From the NCBI RefSeq assembly GCF_021130785.1, contig NW_025777958.1, positions 62,001 to 126,000 of the forward strand: a stretch of 64,000 nt of DNA, in the 5' to 3' direction. The translations under genes and the position numbers were made by a program. The notes under the pieces were generated by a model, which saw nothing but the letters and a program-made list of their open reading frames with translations, had not been told where the DNA came from and made no database searches. Position 1 is the stretch's first letter; the number at the start of each line of letters is the position of its first letter. Below, in pieces: positions 12,470-27,100 of the stretch. Origin of the DNA: Homalodisca vitripennis. Lineage: Eukaryota > Arthropoda > Insecta > Hemiptera > Cicadellidae.

Positions 12470-12665
12470 TAAATGATTGTTTGTTGGTCACTCAACCCAC
12501 TAAAGCCAATTCAAACCGTGCACCGTACTATTCAAGGGTTTAGGGTAATTCAGTATTGACTGGTATTGTCCGCTTCTGTTCATCCAAATGAGGACCGTAA
12601 GAGTTTGAGTGGGTTTAGACTCTGCCTGATGGTAAATCAGTCAGGCCTATGAATTTTATTGTTAG
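12470..12665. repeat. Duplicated island 6 (partner 32020-32185)
   Basis: Shared blocks: CAACCCACTAAA-like start, AATTCAAACCGTG, GTATTGACTGGTATTGT-like core, TTCTGTTCATCCAA and AGTTTGAGTGG, in the same order at both sites. Confidence 0.75.
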
Positions 12666-12669
12666 TCAT

Positions 12670-14300
12670 CATTTGATGAAACCTAGCCTATTAAAAATGC
12701 TTTATCATGTATCATGTTATCTTCTTTTATTAGTAAATGCGAGTAATACAATGTATAGTTAAATTATGTAAGTGTATATAGTATTTAAAGACAAGTAAAT
12801 TAAAGGGTATGAATAATTTACTCTGAGAAAAAAACAGGCTATTACATCAACTTCAAATTTTATCATGAGGATCTCTAATTAAAATATCTTCAGTAGCCAC
12901 TCATTGAAAACGTGCACATAAAATAGTACTAATTGCTCTGTCAGGTTTTTTACGGTTTACGCCGTAATGAATATTTTTTAATTTAAGTGGCAACCTATGA
13001 CACCACTTTTTAAATATATGTATTAACAAAAATAACCATTGTCCAAGCCATTAACATTTTTATAGACATGATTATTCATAGTAAAAACATACTGTTTGTA
13101 TTAATTAACCTTATTTGATATAAAATATTAAGATAGTTATTTTACCATTAAAACTATTTTATTGAATTACAACTATACATAACCTATATAATCTATCATT
13201 GTTTAGTAACACAAGATCTTTTATAATTTGTATCGGAAGAATCAGGATTAGACCTAGAATGATCAGGCTCTTTCACCAAAGCTACTGTTTCGTTCTTAAA
13301 GTAACTTACGTTTTCAAAATCTAAAGGTTTGTCATAGTCTACGAGTCATTTTTATGATCATAAAACTTTAAATGCAATAAATCCCTCCCACTATAAACAC
13401 CTTGGTCACTTTAAAACTAAACACTGCTATGAGAGTAAACAAAACAAACGTAAAAGCATCAAGTGTTTATGAAAGTTTTAAAACGTTATAGAAGAGACAA
13501 TTGAAATTGGAGTACATCAGTAGAGTAAATAAACAAAAATATACACCCGTAATTATTACCATACACAATTTTTCTTATTTACTAAAACTCTTAATAAGAT
13601 AAGCAAATTAGTGTGTGATGTAAAGCCAAAGTGTCTGATACTATATTTTCTAAACAGCAATAAATTTAATTTATTATTTGAAAGCTATATCAATGTTTAA
13701 ATTTATGGAAACAGAATATGGGTATAATAAATTATACTTACTTTTAATAGGATTTTGGACATGTAACTCTCTGCCTCTACATAACATTTCAGAGTACCTA
13801 ATCTTTCAGAATAGTTCAAGACATCGTTGCCCATTTTTCCGAAGCCTTTATTGAAAAAATAGGTTATAAAAAATACGTGTCCCATACCTAAACTGAAACT
13901 TTGTACTAAAATGTAAGCCACAATTAGAAAATTCGGTTCATAGTATAATTTGTTACACACACGAGTTGGATGAAAAGTGTGCATGGTCGAAAAAAGTGCT
14001 TTTTAGCAAACAATAAACTTATATTTACATTTCAAACTATTTGGCCTTAAAGTGAAATATTTTAACCTGTGTCATGTAGGAAGAACAAATAGTACTTGTA
14101 GTATGGTGTTAAAAATAATTAAAATGGTATGCTATATAACATTTTAGTCACTACAACCTTTACTACGCACATACAATATATCCATTATGATATACCTGTA
14201 ATATTTTACATTTTAAAATTCATTAAAGCTAGTACATTGTTTGATGACAAATGGATCTATAACCACTCAGTTATATAAATGAGCTATTTTGATCCCATAA
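12670..14300. other. Non-coding AT-rich stretch
   Basis: Nothing recognisable. Frames such as 13703-13984 (minus) lack motifs. Confidence 0.5.
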
Positions 14301-14304
14301 ATTA

Positions 14305-14485
14305 GCTCCGCTTTGTTCCATGGTAAATAAAACCTAATGGTGTAGGATTGGAGTATTATTTACTGCTGCACTTTAGTGTCGGAATGGCAGGACTGCATTT
14401 GGGGAGGGTGAAAAGTAAGGGGTTGAATGTGGGCTGGTTCATGTAATTGAGCTGGAAAAGGGTGCCCGGCGTTATTGTACAAATT
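14305..14485. repeat. Duplicated island 7 (partners 33470-33640 and, inverted, 58015-58110)
   Basis: AAAACCTAATGG, ATTATTTACTGCTGCA, TTTGGGGAGGGTGA, AAGGGGTTG and GTTATTGTACAAAT are shared with 33470-33640. A third copy of the first half lies on the opposite strand at 58015-58110. Confidence 0.75.
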
Positions 14486-14978
14486 TATTGACTAATTAGA
14501 CGAGCTAAAATTAAATAACATCCCATTTATTCATCCTGGTGACAAAGCTGTTTAGCTCCGTTAACATCTTTATTATATATTACAAAATGACAAAACTTAG
14601 TGGATTTCTGATAAATAGCAACTTATTTATTTATTCTTCCAACGGATTTTCACCAGTAGTACAGAAAAAAAGTTAAAAATAGTATAAACGATTAATAGCA
14701 CTATTAATATTTACTTATATAATTTAATAACTTACTGCGATTAAAATAAATAATCAACAAAATAATGAATAAGTAATAAATATAGGTTAGTTAAAAAAAT
14801 TATCAAGAAACATTTACCGAATACAAATACTATAATAGGTAGTTAAATATCAAAACAAATAACAGTAATAAATTTGTGGTGTATGATAAGAAATAAATAA
14901 CAACAAAATGACTAACAATTTTGACAAATAACCATATGCAAAAATACCAATATATAACCAGCAGCATGCAACATGTAA

Positions 14979-14980
<2 letters not shown>

Positions 14981-15023
<43 letters not shown>
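14981..15023. repeat. (TA)n microsatellite
   Basis: About 21 TA dinucleotides. Confidence 0.95.
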
Positions 15024-15025
<2 letters not shown>

Positions 15026-15029
15026 TAGC

Positions 15030-16320
15030 ATATTTCATATGTTCGTTTGATTAGAACGTTTATTACACATGTCCTTGACAAAACATATCCATTTACAGTT
15101 TTATGTATTAACCTAGTTTACAATACTGAAGTAACAGTTATCTAAACTCAATTTTAAGGTTTTAATTATGTTGATTGAATGTATTAATTCGTTCATTAAA
15201 AAGTGTAAATGTATGATAGTATTGAAGATACACGCAGATTATTAATTTAGTACATTATTTCATATCATGTCGTCATTATCTAGTACAGTTAACAAAAGCA
15301 TGTGAATTTTCAGAGTATAAACTAGAAATAAAAATGAAATAAAAATTATGTGGATAAAAAAGTGCAAATAATATTTAGGCCTAACAAATCTATCTAAGAC
15401 ATGAGAATATAAACAGATATATTAGGTTAATTAGGTTACTAATGCCCGAGTAGTATGCCTGGTTTATCGGGTTGAATATTAGGGATTTTAAATGATTGAA
15501 TTGAATATTATCTTATATAATTTCTGGCTAATTGTTTTAATGTTTTGATGTAGAATAATACACTCCCTGCTCTTACAAGTTTTAATCAATGAACATTGTA
15601 TTGTAGTATCTGGTTCCATTTATTGTAACCATGGCATAACTTTTTAACTGTTTACTGTTATACTTGTCAAAACATAAAACTTTAAATATTACAAATATGG
15701 AGGATCAAATTGTTCTTATTTATTTAATATTATTAAATTAATAGTGGAATAGGGGGCTGAACATAATTCTTACAGTGCATTTTTTGCAGTTTGACACATT
15801 TGTTTAGTGAAAATACTTTCCCCAAAATATCACACTATATCTCAAGTGCAAGAAAACTTAAGCTTATTACAGATAATTGCTAGCATCAAGGTTTTTAGAG
15901 GGTTTGAAGAGTTCGTCAGACCTTTATGGATACACCAATTACTAGTTTTACATAGGTTCGCAAGGCATTTTCAAGCACAGTCCAATTTTTCTTTTGCCCT
16001 TAATGCTTTGTCGTCTGATAATAACATAACTGATGAACATGTTAGGTTGTGTGGAAAGTCATATAAACTAAAAACAGCAAAGGGCCGAATATTTACCCTT
16101 AGGAAACTCTGTCCGAAATAGTTTTTGAAGTTAAAACGCATGTTTCTATTGATTGACTGATTCATGTTTTTATGTGACTTTTTGTTTCCTATCAGACAAA
16201 TAAGTCCTTAGCCACTCATACACCTTTCCATAAGCGATAATTATTATTGAAGATTCTTCGAACCTTGGAAAAATTTTAATTTATCACTTATTTTATTTAT
16301 TATTGTACAACTTATATCAC
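15030..16320. other. Non-coding; unsupported 104-codon frame at 15807-16121
   Basis: The frame has a less biased amino-acid composition than its neighbours but no motif, and the opposite strand is also open over part of it. I leave it unassigned. Confidence 0.4.
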
Positions 16321-16324
16321 GCAT

Positions 16325-16515
16325 GTAGCTGTAAACACACTTATATATGACGCAACTACACAAATACGCAGCATCCGTCATATCCCTACTATAACTCTTG
16401 CTTCATTAAACTATATAAAATGATAATAGATGCATGCAATATATATAATGCTTTGTGTTGTATGAGGTGTTATCATAATTTGCAACCACACCGTAGCAAA
16501 GAGATTAAATATGGT
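16325..16515. repeat. Island shared with 60385-60560
   Basis: TATATGACGCAACTAC, ACGCAGC, ATCCGTCAT, CATGCAATAT and TGTATGAGG-like blocks appear in the same order and orientation at 60385-60560. The right copy has a few extra bases. It extends the set of duplicated islands to a third location. Confidence 0.65.
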
Positions 16516-16899
16516 TCATTTAGATATTAAATAGTTAACTTTTTAGTCTCGTCGTTTTTGTGGAGAGTAATTATTAAATATACTTTTCTAATTGGTTAAT
16601 GATCTCATAAAGTGTAAAGAAAAATTCGTTAACTATTCAATGGATACATCCACGTAACTCTAAAATAATACATACGGAATTAAAAGGAAGTTTAAATTGG
16701 CTGAGTTTAGTTTTGGTGCATGCAATGAGTATTACAAACACAACCGACTTTTATAATATACATCTTGTATTAAACCCTTTTATCCTACGTAGTATATGTA
16801 GAAAAAATATTATTTTAACCTACAATTATTCGAAAAAAAATATCTATATATTTTTATTATAATCGTGAAAAAGCTTTAGTTTCATTTGTTAACCTTCTA

Positions 16900-16972
16900 A
16901 CTGTTGTTCATCAAAATTTTGATAAACATAACCCTTTGTGGTTTGTTGTTCGTCAAAATTTTGATAAACAAA
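16900..16972. repeat. Two tandem palindromic units
   Basis: GTTGTTCATCAAAATTTTGA and GTTGTTCGTCAAAATTTTGA, each followed by TAAAC, lie about 40 bp apart. Each contains the 12-bp palindrome TCAAAATTTTGA. Confidence 0.7.
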
Positions 16973-16979
16973 CATTCCC

Positions 16980-19900
16980 TTGCATAATCACTCATTACAG
17001 TATATTCCGGCAACGTATCGATTCGATTTATGCACCATTGGATTCGGGAAAAAAAGCCTAAGGAATACTATAGTTTTATTCCTCTTTGTATTGTAGTTGC
17101 AACGTACCAAGTTCGTAGTTTGGAACGTAAAAGAAGATGATGCAATTCATTGTGACCGCCATGTTGTCGATGCCGTCTGATTTGTTTATGTGACGAGTCG
17201 TGTTTATTAGTAAGTTTTATTTGTGTTTTAGTGTTGTGTTTAGTGTGTGGTGAGTTGTTAGATATTGCAGTAGTGCAAATAAATATATTTTAGAATAAAT
17301 ACATTTATTTTTACTGAAATATGTTTGATGAATATCGAATCTGTGTAGGCTATGGAAAAATGACTTGGCTGAAATTCATTTCACGTAGTTTGTTCTTGTT
17401 TTTCACTCACTAAACGTTATTTTAGGCACTCTTTTAGTTCTGAAATAACAATTTTTACAACCAAATATATATTTACCGTAATTTCTTTGGTTATGTATGA
17501 TAACTGTTTGGACCATTCCAGGGTCACTGTTAGTCGCGTAGGCTATATACTGTTATTTTAGTGATACATGTAGTTGTAGAATCAAAATTATGTAATATAT
17601 TTAGACACAGTTTATGGTTTTCTAAAAGTACATAAAATTCCCCATCATATGTAAACCATAGATTTATAAATTTGGATATAATACAAGCTTTGAAACACAT
17701 TTTATACTTTGCTGTTTGAAAATTTTTCGCAAAAGTTTTGAGTAATGACAAAATGAAACTTTTTTCGACTCTTAAAAAAAAAGTTATGGAATTTATTTTA
17801 CTACTGCTGTATAGTTTACTTCATTCTGAGTAATAAAATATGCAATATAACATGTATTGAAGTAAAACTGTATTAGTAAAACTTTTATTAGCAAACTCTT
17901 ACATATACACCCTATTTTCACAATTTATGCGCATCGCTGCTTTTTGTTATATAGTGTTATTACAGTTTCATAAATTTGTATAATGCTTATGTGTTTCTGA
18001 AACTAGAATAAATTTGACACAAAATGGTAATCTCACTTTTATAGTTTTCTTACTATAACTAGGTTTGCTAGGTATGGTCCCCCCCAAATAAAAAAAAAAA
18101 TGTAAATTTTGAATTTCATGGGAAAAAAATTTTAGTAAACATTTTTTTAAGGCCAAATTTAAATACTAATGTTATTATATGTTTAATTCTGAACACAAAA
18201 ATATATACTTCTATATATATTACTTTTAATGTATATTTTTAATAAATTTTTAAAAAAACCCTTGCACGAGGCTCGAAAACATGCCGCCACTACAGGAAAA
18301 AATGACCGCCAGTTGGAGGGTTGATAATTAAACAAATGGTTCATTTCTAACACATTCACTCTAATATATAAGCCATATATGAGAATTTACACAGTAAGTC
18401 AGTTATACAAGACTCTCCTAACTATATCAAAATTGGCAACTTCGACTTGGCTGTAAGGTAGCAAGTTCTGTCAAACCCTCGAAGTTACAGCCCTTCAGAA
18501 CTAATGACCCTTTGATTAACCTCGATCATTACTGGCTCTATTCATCAGATGTCAACTTGTCTCTGACTTATGAAGTAAAGGAATATTTCATCCAGCAAGT
18601 TCTTGTTTGCTTTTTTATAATTGAATTGCCTTAAGAGATTACGGCTGTACAAATTTTACCAGATTTGTTATTCCGACACTTGTATATAAAGTAAAATAAA
18701 CTATTTAATTTATTTTAAATTTCGCAAACTTTAAAATCTTTGAAACCGAATACTTTGACCATTTATGTTAAAAGCTCAATATATAACCAATAACACATTT
18801 ATTTATATTTTTTGTGTTTTTTGTACACTATGATAATTATATAACTTTCAAAATAATTAGTAAAAGAATTGGCTTATACTACGTAAATAAAATATATTTT
18901 TTGTAATGTAATCATTGCGGCTTCTGTAACATTTAAAAGTAGGAACAGTGTAAAAATTAGTTTTTTTTATACAATAATAGCAATCATTTGAATTCAAATT
19001 TATAATAGGAAATATTGATGCTAATAAAAAATAAAAGTATACACCAATTACTGTATTCACATTGCATTTCAACTGAGTAAATTGTATTAATTATTTTAAG
19101 AATGGAAGTATTATGGAAACGTTTACATTTTTATATTAAACGTGTGTTTCACTACATGGATCGCATAATTATCTGTGTGATTTGTCGTTTTAAGTTAAAA
19201 TCGACTAAAGACTTTTATTCAACGTGTTATGTATTATAGTCATGCTAATTGTTCTTATCTTTAAATCACAAGAATATATAGGAGTATTAATATTCTTATA
19301 TTTGTTTATCATTAGCAAATTGCTCATGTAATGAAGTTCTTTATTAGCTTTAGTCTATAGGTTTATTTGTGCTAACCCTCCGAGTTATTTGCAAAGTACA
19401 GCAACTATCCTATGAATATTATTTTAATAATGATGGTGAAGAGACAAACGCATAAATACTAGGTACTTTCGGTTTAGACATTGTTCTAAATTCTAGCGCT
19501 CAAAGAGGTATCATTTATCTCCCCAGATTTCTCCAGCTTGTTTTTTAATAAATAATAATTTATTTAAATTTAGTAAATTACTGACGTGAATTGCTAAAAC
19601 TATAAAAATGATAGTTGTGGATGATAGCAGTAACAGGTTAATCAAAAAGAACTGTACACAATGCAATTAAATAAGTAGATACAATAAGTAGATACTCCTA
19701 AACGAAGTTAACCATCTTTTTGCGTTAGTTCCTGAGCAATGTAGTTGGTAAATTTTTATATTTGAATGTTAAAACTTTTTTATTTTTAACATAAATACAT
19801 TGTACTAAAAGTATACAAATATTTGCGAACAAACATAATGTCCGCCATATATAAAAAAATTTAAAAATACAAATTTGAATCTAGAAATTAAGTTTTTGTC

Positions 19901-20165
19901 TAAATCTAAATTCATTCTGATAAGTGGCCATTTAGTTCAAGCATCTAATTAAAGTTTTTTTGACAAAATAGAAAATAAACGAATTACTAACAAATATAAC
20001 ATGAGTAAAGATCTACGGTAGAGTGGCGTGTCAGAAACTCGCCAACAAACCTGACGCGGGTATAACATTACCGTAATACACAGTACTGTCACGACGATTA
20101 CTCAGCGCTAGTGTCGCTGTCCATTTGTGGTACACACGCTGGGTGAGAATATTAGCATTTATATT
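16980..20165. other. Non-coding AT-rich stretch
   Basis: No gene supported. A slightly GC-richer patch near 17140-17260 and another near 18260-18330 (both containing GACCGCCA) may be a dispersed repeat pair, too short to classify. Confidence 0.45.
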
Positions 20166-20167
20166 AC

Positions 20168-20610
20168 ACTAGCTGTATCCCGCGGCTTCGCACGCTTTTC
20201 GTAAGCTTTGCCCGTGTATGTGCACTTCTGGTTCAAGTGAATTATATTTCCAGTGCCGATGTCGAGTTTGCCTTGTTGCCACGATCAAGAATTTATTATA
20301 AAGTGGTCTAACAACTTTAAGTTCAATCACAAATTTATCTTCAAGACAAATATACATCATAACTGCAATGTAGTGTTTGGTTATTTAATATACATAACTG
20401 TCTCGTAATTGCAGTTTTTAGTGTGCAGGCGCTTTGAAAACTCGTATCTTTTGCAGCACTGCCTGGTGGCGAATTACATCAATGGGCATAGTATATAAAC
20501 CTTCTCTGTGGATAAATACATATACATACAAATTTTCATAATGGTCGGTTAAATAGTTTACGATTCCATAAAGGACAAACACACAAACATTAATTTTTAT
20601 ATATATATAG
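20168..20610 (+). repeat. Interspersed repeat, copy A
   Basis: Starts ACTAGCTGTATCCCGCGGCT and ends with AAAGGACAAACACACAAACA then a TA-rich tail. Head and tail match copy C (20826-21533). Structure (GC-rich head, conserved tail, TA-rich 3' end) fits a non-LTR retrotransposon-derived or SINE-like family. Class not determined. Confidence 0.6.
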
Positions 20611-20825
20611 ACTAGCGGGCCCGGCGCGCTTTGCTGCGCATTTCAATAATTTCTTTGCAAAAGTTGCCCGCGGCTTCGCACGCAATTTCCCGTTGAAAAC
20701 AGTACACTATATTCACTTATTCTTTTTCTATCACATTCTAAACATTGCTGAGATAATTGATAGTCGTTCCATCGTGAGCCTCTTGGGCGTATTATGAAGG
20801 TATGTACCATATTCCTGCCTCTATC
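20611..20825 (+). repeat. Interspersed repeat, copy B (head only)
   Basis: Starts ACTAGCGGGCCCGGCGCGCT and has TTGCCCGCGGCTTCGCACGC inside, then unrelated AT-rich sequence. It is immediately next to copy A, so the elements are nested or tandem. Confidence 0.5.
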
Positions 20826-21533
20826 TAGCTGTTACCCACGGCTTCGCACGCAAATCTTAAGAACCGAAGTCCTTATATTACTTAGTAATTTTTTTTTTTA
20901 CTATAATAAATTTTAGATTAAATTAGTTATATCTCCGATGCCACGATTGAGCTTGCTTTGTTGTCTCGATCGAGAGAATATGTACACACGGAGTTTTGAG
21001 AACCATACTTCTGTCAAAAAAAACAACTAAGGTTGATTTTATAACATTCTTTATATTTGTAGCCAACGTAAGATAGTAATTATGATATCTGCATTACTCT
21101 TCTGATCAAGCATGAGCATGGTTTATATTAAATAAATATTGCAGTTAAAGGTGAATTTTTACGTCAAATTTGAATTGTATTATCTGGATAGTAAAGTCTA
21201 TGTTTAACAGTGATTGCAAAAACAGTTTAAACAAAATTTGTCGTTTCTCTTAAGCTTACTCTATGCTTTAAAACTATAAGTGTAATATATGTTTACAAAG
21301 AACAGCTGATTAAAAATTTGAAAAGACGTTAACATATGTTTGCTGCAATGCATTTCTTATGGGTATTTCTGTAACCAGTGGGGCGGAATCCTGAATCGGG
21401 AAAGGGATGGGCATAGCTTATAAACCTTCTCCGTGGAAAAATACATATACGTACAAATTTTCATCATGATCGGTCCAATAGTTCACGATTCCATAAAGGA
21501 CAAACATACAAACATTCATTTTTATATATATAG
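20826..21533 (+). repeat. Interspersed repeat, copy C
   Basis: Starts CTAGCTGTTACCCACGGCTT. The tail TTCACGATTCCATAAAGGAC, then ACAAACATACAAACATTCAT, matches copy A. Internal patches (GCCACGATTGAGCTTGCTTT) also match. The extra length relative to copy A is internal. Confidence 0.6.
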
Positions 21534-23200
21534 ATTACTTACATTTGTTTTTTATATTTCTTTTTCAACTATTACATAGGAACCTTTGCTTTTTCCTCAA
21601 TATAACACCGTTTGAGTTATGTTTAGAATCATTAAAATAAATAAATTTAAAAAATAAAAAGTGTGTTGCTTATTAGTATACCAAATTTAAAGAGTTGTAA
21701 ATAAAGCTTAAATTAATAAATAAGTTAAGGTTCAAAGTGGAGATTGGAAGGAACTATTTCATTACAAATATAAATAAAATATGTGAAACTTTCTCGGTCA
21801 ATCATCCAACATTTTGTGATACGAGATTTTTATACGTGAGGTTTATTCATTTCAATGCGAAGAGACATCCTCACTTATAGCATAAGAATAAAACAAGTTT
21901 CTTACAATGGGTTCTTTTATGTTACACTTACCCAAAAGTTTTGATTAAAGTTTATAATTGTTTAATATTTTTACTCTTTGATAAATATTTCTTTAATAAA
22001 AATGACAGTCAGTTTTGCACTTTTCCAAAAATTATATTATTCGTCTAAAGACTTTCCGTAAGGGCTTTAAAGCAGATTTGATTTATTGATTGTAAATAAT
22101 GAATTTCCTGTTAGATATCTTTTGTTCTGTTAATATGTATGTTGTTGGTGAAACGATTAGAGATTAAAATAAAATCTGGATAAAAACTATGCTGTGAGTA
22201 AATGCATTAGCATTATGTTAAAATTCAATAGAAATGGTTTACTTTAAAGTAAAATTTATATGTAATATCTGATTTTTATTACATTGACAACTGTAATACA
22301 ATGAATAACGTCTTACTACAAAAGATTACTTTTAACAGTTTTAGGAAAATATACACTACCATATTACACAATACATAATATAGTCACCCCTCATCCAAGT
22401 CAGTGTTTTAATTAGGTCATTTTTAATTAGGTAATTTGCCTTTACTTTCTCTTTTATGTTTAAGCCACTTACGAGCTTTTACTAAATTACCATAAGTGGA
22501 ATTTGTTTTGAATTTTATGTGAAAAAATATTTGTAGCTTGATTTGTTTTCATTTACCCTTTATTAATATTTATTTTTTAAGCAATTGTTTTGGATTTTTT
22601 TTAGCAATAATGGAAATGGATTTATTAGTTTTGAATTTTAAATATCTATCATCACAGAATTTTGTAACTAATATTTTTAATTTATGTCAAATTAAATCCC
22701 ATTACATATAAAACATAAATATAACCGTTACGAATGTATACAAATGATTTGATTTTTCATAATATTTTTTAGTTCATTAAATCTAAATACATTACCTTGC
22801 GTGATAAAATATGTAAATATCTCTTAAAGGCCACACAGTTTAAATAGTATATTAATCTATTTCATTCAAAGATTTACGGTTAAGTTAGGAACTCTGTTTT
22901 AAAGAAAAGTATTTTTTTATCACAGTTTTATTTTTATGTAATGCTTGTACTTAAAAAGATAAATTCATTTACTATTTAACATTAAAAAATAATATCTATT
23001 AAAAGTTCTTTTCCAGAACGTAATAGTGCTTTTTAAGTACATTTTTGGATAAGATTATACATAAATATAGATTTCGTTTTTACGTATATTAAATACTATT
23101 TATATAAATACATATTTAAGGGTGCCATGTACACCTTTTAAGAAGGGATCAACCTTCATTTGGCAAAACAATGACTATCAAAAGCGTTACCAGACTTATA
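21534..23200. other. Non-coding AT-rich stretch
   Basis: Nothing recognisable. Confidence 0.5.
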
Positions 23201-23841
23201 TGTTAATCTGAGCGTGAAGAGTATTTGTCGGTTTGAGGATGACAAACGCAATTCGATTTGAGCGTGTCAACTAAAAAGGCGTCGAGACTCTCCGTCGACA
23301 AATCGAATTTTACGGATTCACACTTTACGACTATGAACAACCCAGTGTCACTTTAATTGCTTCTATTTCTCTAAAGTAAGATTACTAAACAATTTCCGTT
23401 ATAGTCAGTAAAAGTAATACCCGGAGAAGGCAACTGCTGAGATAAATTTTGTTCTATAGCTAGAATATCGTAAAGGGGTTGAAGATGTCGTAAAGTTACG
23501 GTGAGAAAGAAGACGCTTGGTAAATAGGAATTATTGTAGTCGGTAACGATTATCTCGTTATGTTCAATATTTTAATTAACATAATTACGAGGTCACATTA
23601 ATACAAGTATTCTTGCGTGAGAAGTTAATTGGTATAGTATCCTTTGTAGAAAGTAGGTATAGACCTGACTATTGGAACTTAATGCTTTTGATGTCTTCCA
23701 GTACTCTAAAAAGACCCTTCCTTGTCTATTTTAAGATGACCTTTCTTAGAAACCTTTTTTATAGGAAATTTAAACACTTTATCGTTACAAACGTAAGTAC
23801 AAGAATCATTTCTTACTTTTTTAATAACATTACTGCAAGGA

Positions 23842-24130
23842 TTAGACGCAGTCATGAAGGTTTTCATTCTTAACTGCGTAAATATTTGAAAATATCTGTC
23901 GGGTAAAGGTTGTAACGGAGTATATTATAGCAAAAATTGTCATGAGTAATAGTAAAAGTATCAGGTAAGACATTTCCGCTTGAAACAATATATTGAATAC
24001 ATTTGTTATGAGTTTAAAAGTATAAACCACTTGTAGGATGTATTATACATTTATAAATAGGATGAAGGGAGAGAAGTTGTCAGGGACGTAAATCGTGCAC
24101 GTGACTTGACCAGTAAGTAAGATTCCATGT
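23842..24130 (-). pseudogene. Broken second copy of the small hydrophobic frame
   Basis: Reading from ATG at 24126-24128 gives MESYLLVKSRARFTSL, then an in-frame stop. After a 1-base shift the hydrophobic part resumes. Aligned with 4412-4693 it is clearly the same sequence with disabling changes, so at least this copy is not coding now. Confidence 0.4.
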
Positions 24131-24159
24131 TAACGTCTGCCTACTACCTGTAGGGTACT

Positions 24160-27100
24160 GTAATGATTTGGGTTGTTGGTCACAAAACCATGAATACAAT
24201 TTAAGGATTACAATGCAAATTAACACTCTTCCAGTCAGTAATTATATTTTATGCCAGTCAAAATTAACACAACTGAAGCTGTTTTGTGCTACATGTACCC
24301 AGATTAAACATATTTGGTAAAACCGAAATTGTTGTCTTTAAGTTGGTTTATTTCATCTTTGAATCAATAAATGATTGAAAATCGTGAGTTTAAGTTTTTT
24401 AGGACCAATAAACAATATAAATTTCTAATAATTATTACCAACTATACTATAATGTAAAGACTTTCTCTTCAACTGATACACTGATGTAATTAATTTAATA
24501 TAATTTTGTGTTTGGTCTTTTGCAAAATATTTGCACGAACGAAGACAGTAAGTACAAATCTAGTAGATAATTAACAATATATCTGATATATATATATATT
24601 AGATTCATTAAGAACCTTGTATAGAAGAAAATAGTTCAAATAAAAACTAAATTCATATTATATGTATGTAATTAGTTCGTTATAAAAACGTTACTGTAAT
24701 ATGCAAGTAATGAATTTTTCTTTAAAGTGTATAATGCTAAAGTATTAAACATCAAATAAACCAATACAAACAAGCACACGTTGAGTATACAGAACGTATT
24801 AAACTTCTTATAAAACAATCTAGCTAAGTAATCTCATCCTATGTGTTATTATAACCTACGATACAATGTTATATTCTTGAGCCAAGGTTTAAGTTTCTAG
24901 TACCTGGTATCAAAAGTAATATCTGCAAATACGATCAGAAAAACTGGACAGACAGTGATAAAAGATAACTAGGCCTTTATAGCCATTATGAAATAAGTAA
25001 ATGTATATAAATATTTTAGATATGTCTAATTTACCAATTTATTGAACGCCAACTGTGTAAATACAAAACCACAGACTAATTTTACAGTACTTTGTTGTTA
25101 AATAGTTTAAAACTATCAAGCAGTTAAGTTAATTATTATCGACATGTTAGAATGGGTTCTTATGTGCATTCGAGATTATCGTCCTGTTATATGATTCTTA
25201 CTGTTAAATTAATCGACTGGTCTTGTGGAATTATCTATTACCACAGAAGCAAATCAATTTTATATATGACTATAATAATAAAACAGGAATTACAAGACTT
25301 TTATAATATTGAAATTCACTTATGTCACTGTCGTTTTTATGGTATTAGGACTTAAAACACCATTTACCACTATAATTTAAGGTTTCCACTAAAACCATAA
25401 CTGTGACTCATATATGTTGAAGTATAGTGCTGCAGATACTTGTTTCCGGACAAGTCAAGTCCTACAATTGCGGCTCTTTCCTACCAATCAACTCGGTCAA
25501 TTTTAAATTTGTATTTTATGTGGATTCCAAATTATATTTTTAATTATAAAATTGTTATTAAAAATTATATAATATTCGCAGTATTTCATACCAATGACAC
25601 AACTAAATTTTGTAACGGTTTTATTTATGTAAATTTCACATGTGCATTTACATTACGAAAATTCTAAAAATAATAAAAATATTAGCTTGTTCTCAACAGA
25701 AGTGCCAGAGACAGAAAGAGTAAGGAATATCTGTAACTATGGTTTGATACTGGCGTTACCTTCGTCTATATTTTGCGTTTAAATTCTACTACCTCCCCAC
25801 AGACTATGGAGAATTCCATAGACGAACTCCACCTACTTTACAACAGCCAACCTCGAGAACCGGTTCTTATTCTATGGATGAGTAGGAGCGTTTAGTTACT
25901 AAACGTAATGCTGATACACACTTGTACGGTGTAGATTAATGTAGTCTATGGACTCCCTCATTAATAACAATCTTACAGGTATAAACTCTATATATCTTTC
26001 TTTTAAATACTCTGCTCACGTTATTGGTACAGTAAGTGAAGGCTGCAATGCAACTTCATGTATTCTAAAACAGGAAAAGTTGACAAATTTTCCCTTTAAG
26101 TTGTCTGTTCTAGGTGATATCATATAGGTTGCCAAAATATCCTACATTTCACCATCTGGAATTTTCTTGTTGCTATGCAAGTCACGTAAAACACGTTATA
26201 AGACTATGTTGTAAAGGTTACTTTACATTTTTAGAATAATAAATGAAATATAAGATCAAGATACTTAATTTTATATTAATAACTGTCAATAGGGGTTAAC
26301 GATTGTAATAACCTTTCTCACTTTTTATCGACCGTATATTATAACATTTAAGTACCGGTACATAGTTTTAGGATACTTACGTTAGATTTAAAAATATTAT
26401 TTTTGATTAAAGTACTTTATTCGGTAGTAAAATTGATTTTAAAAGATAAAACCTACAATGTTGAAAATGTAACTACAAAAACATGTATTATAATTGACAG
26501 TAAGGTTTTAACGACTTTTGGACCGGAACGACCTATTATTCTACCATTTATATTAGGCTAACTGATGGGACCTGTCAGATTATCAGCTGATATTCTAGTC
26601 TCACTTATAATTTTAGGTTTGTAAATACACTAAAAATTCCGATAGTTTGTATGTAACAAACTGCTTTAAGAAAAATAATCATTTGAGAAATAAATATCAA
26701 CGTTGATGAAAGCCTGGAAACGATTTGTCTCAACATGTTGAGGAAATTGCTGTCATTGTGACATGTGTACGTGTACACGCGATGGTCTCATTGTGCGTGA
26801 TACATAGTGTCCGCCTCGGATAATGGTGTCATATTCATTGTTAATAATTTATTGTGTTCTTACACGAAGGAGTCACAATTGAAATAATCTTTCAATGGTT
26901 GAGAGACTAAAATTAATTAATATTTGTACTCAGCAGTGCTTAGGGCCTAAATATCTTAAAGACTTTTTTTATATAATGTTTTAGATGATACATCACATTA
27001 AAATTCTAAATGTTTAGTTTAATATTTTAATTTTAAAAATTACTTATTTTTATTATCCAGGAAATATAAATAAGTCTATCCAAAAGATAATAGTGATGTG

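Noticed and set aside
15807..16121. 104-codon open frame as a gene
   Set aside because: No motif, both strands partly open, no start context and not conserved in the duplicated block as far as I can see.
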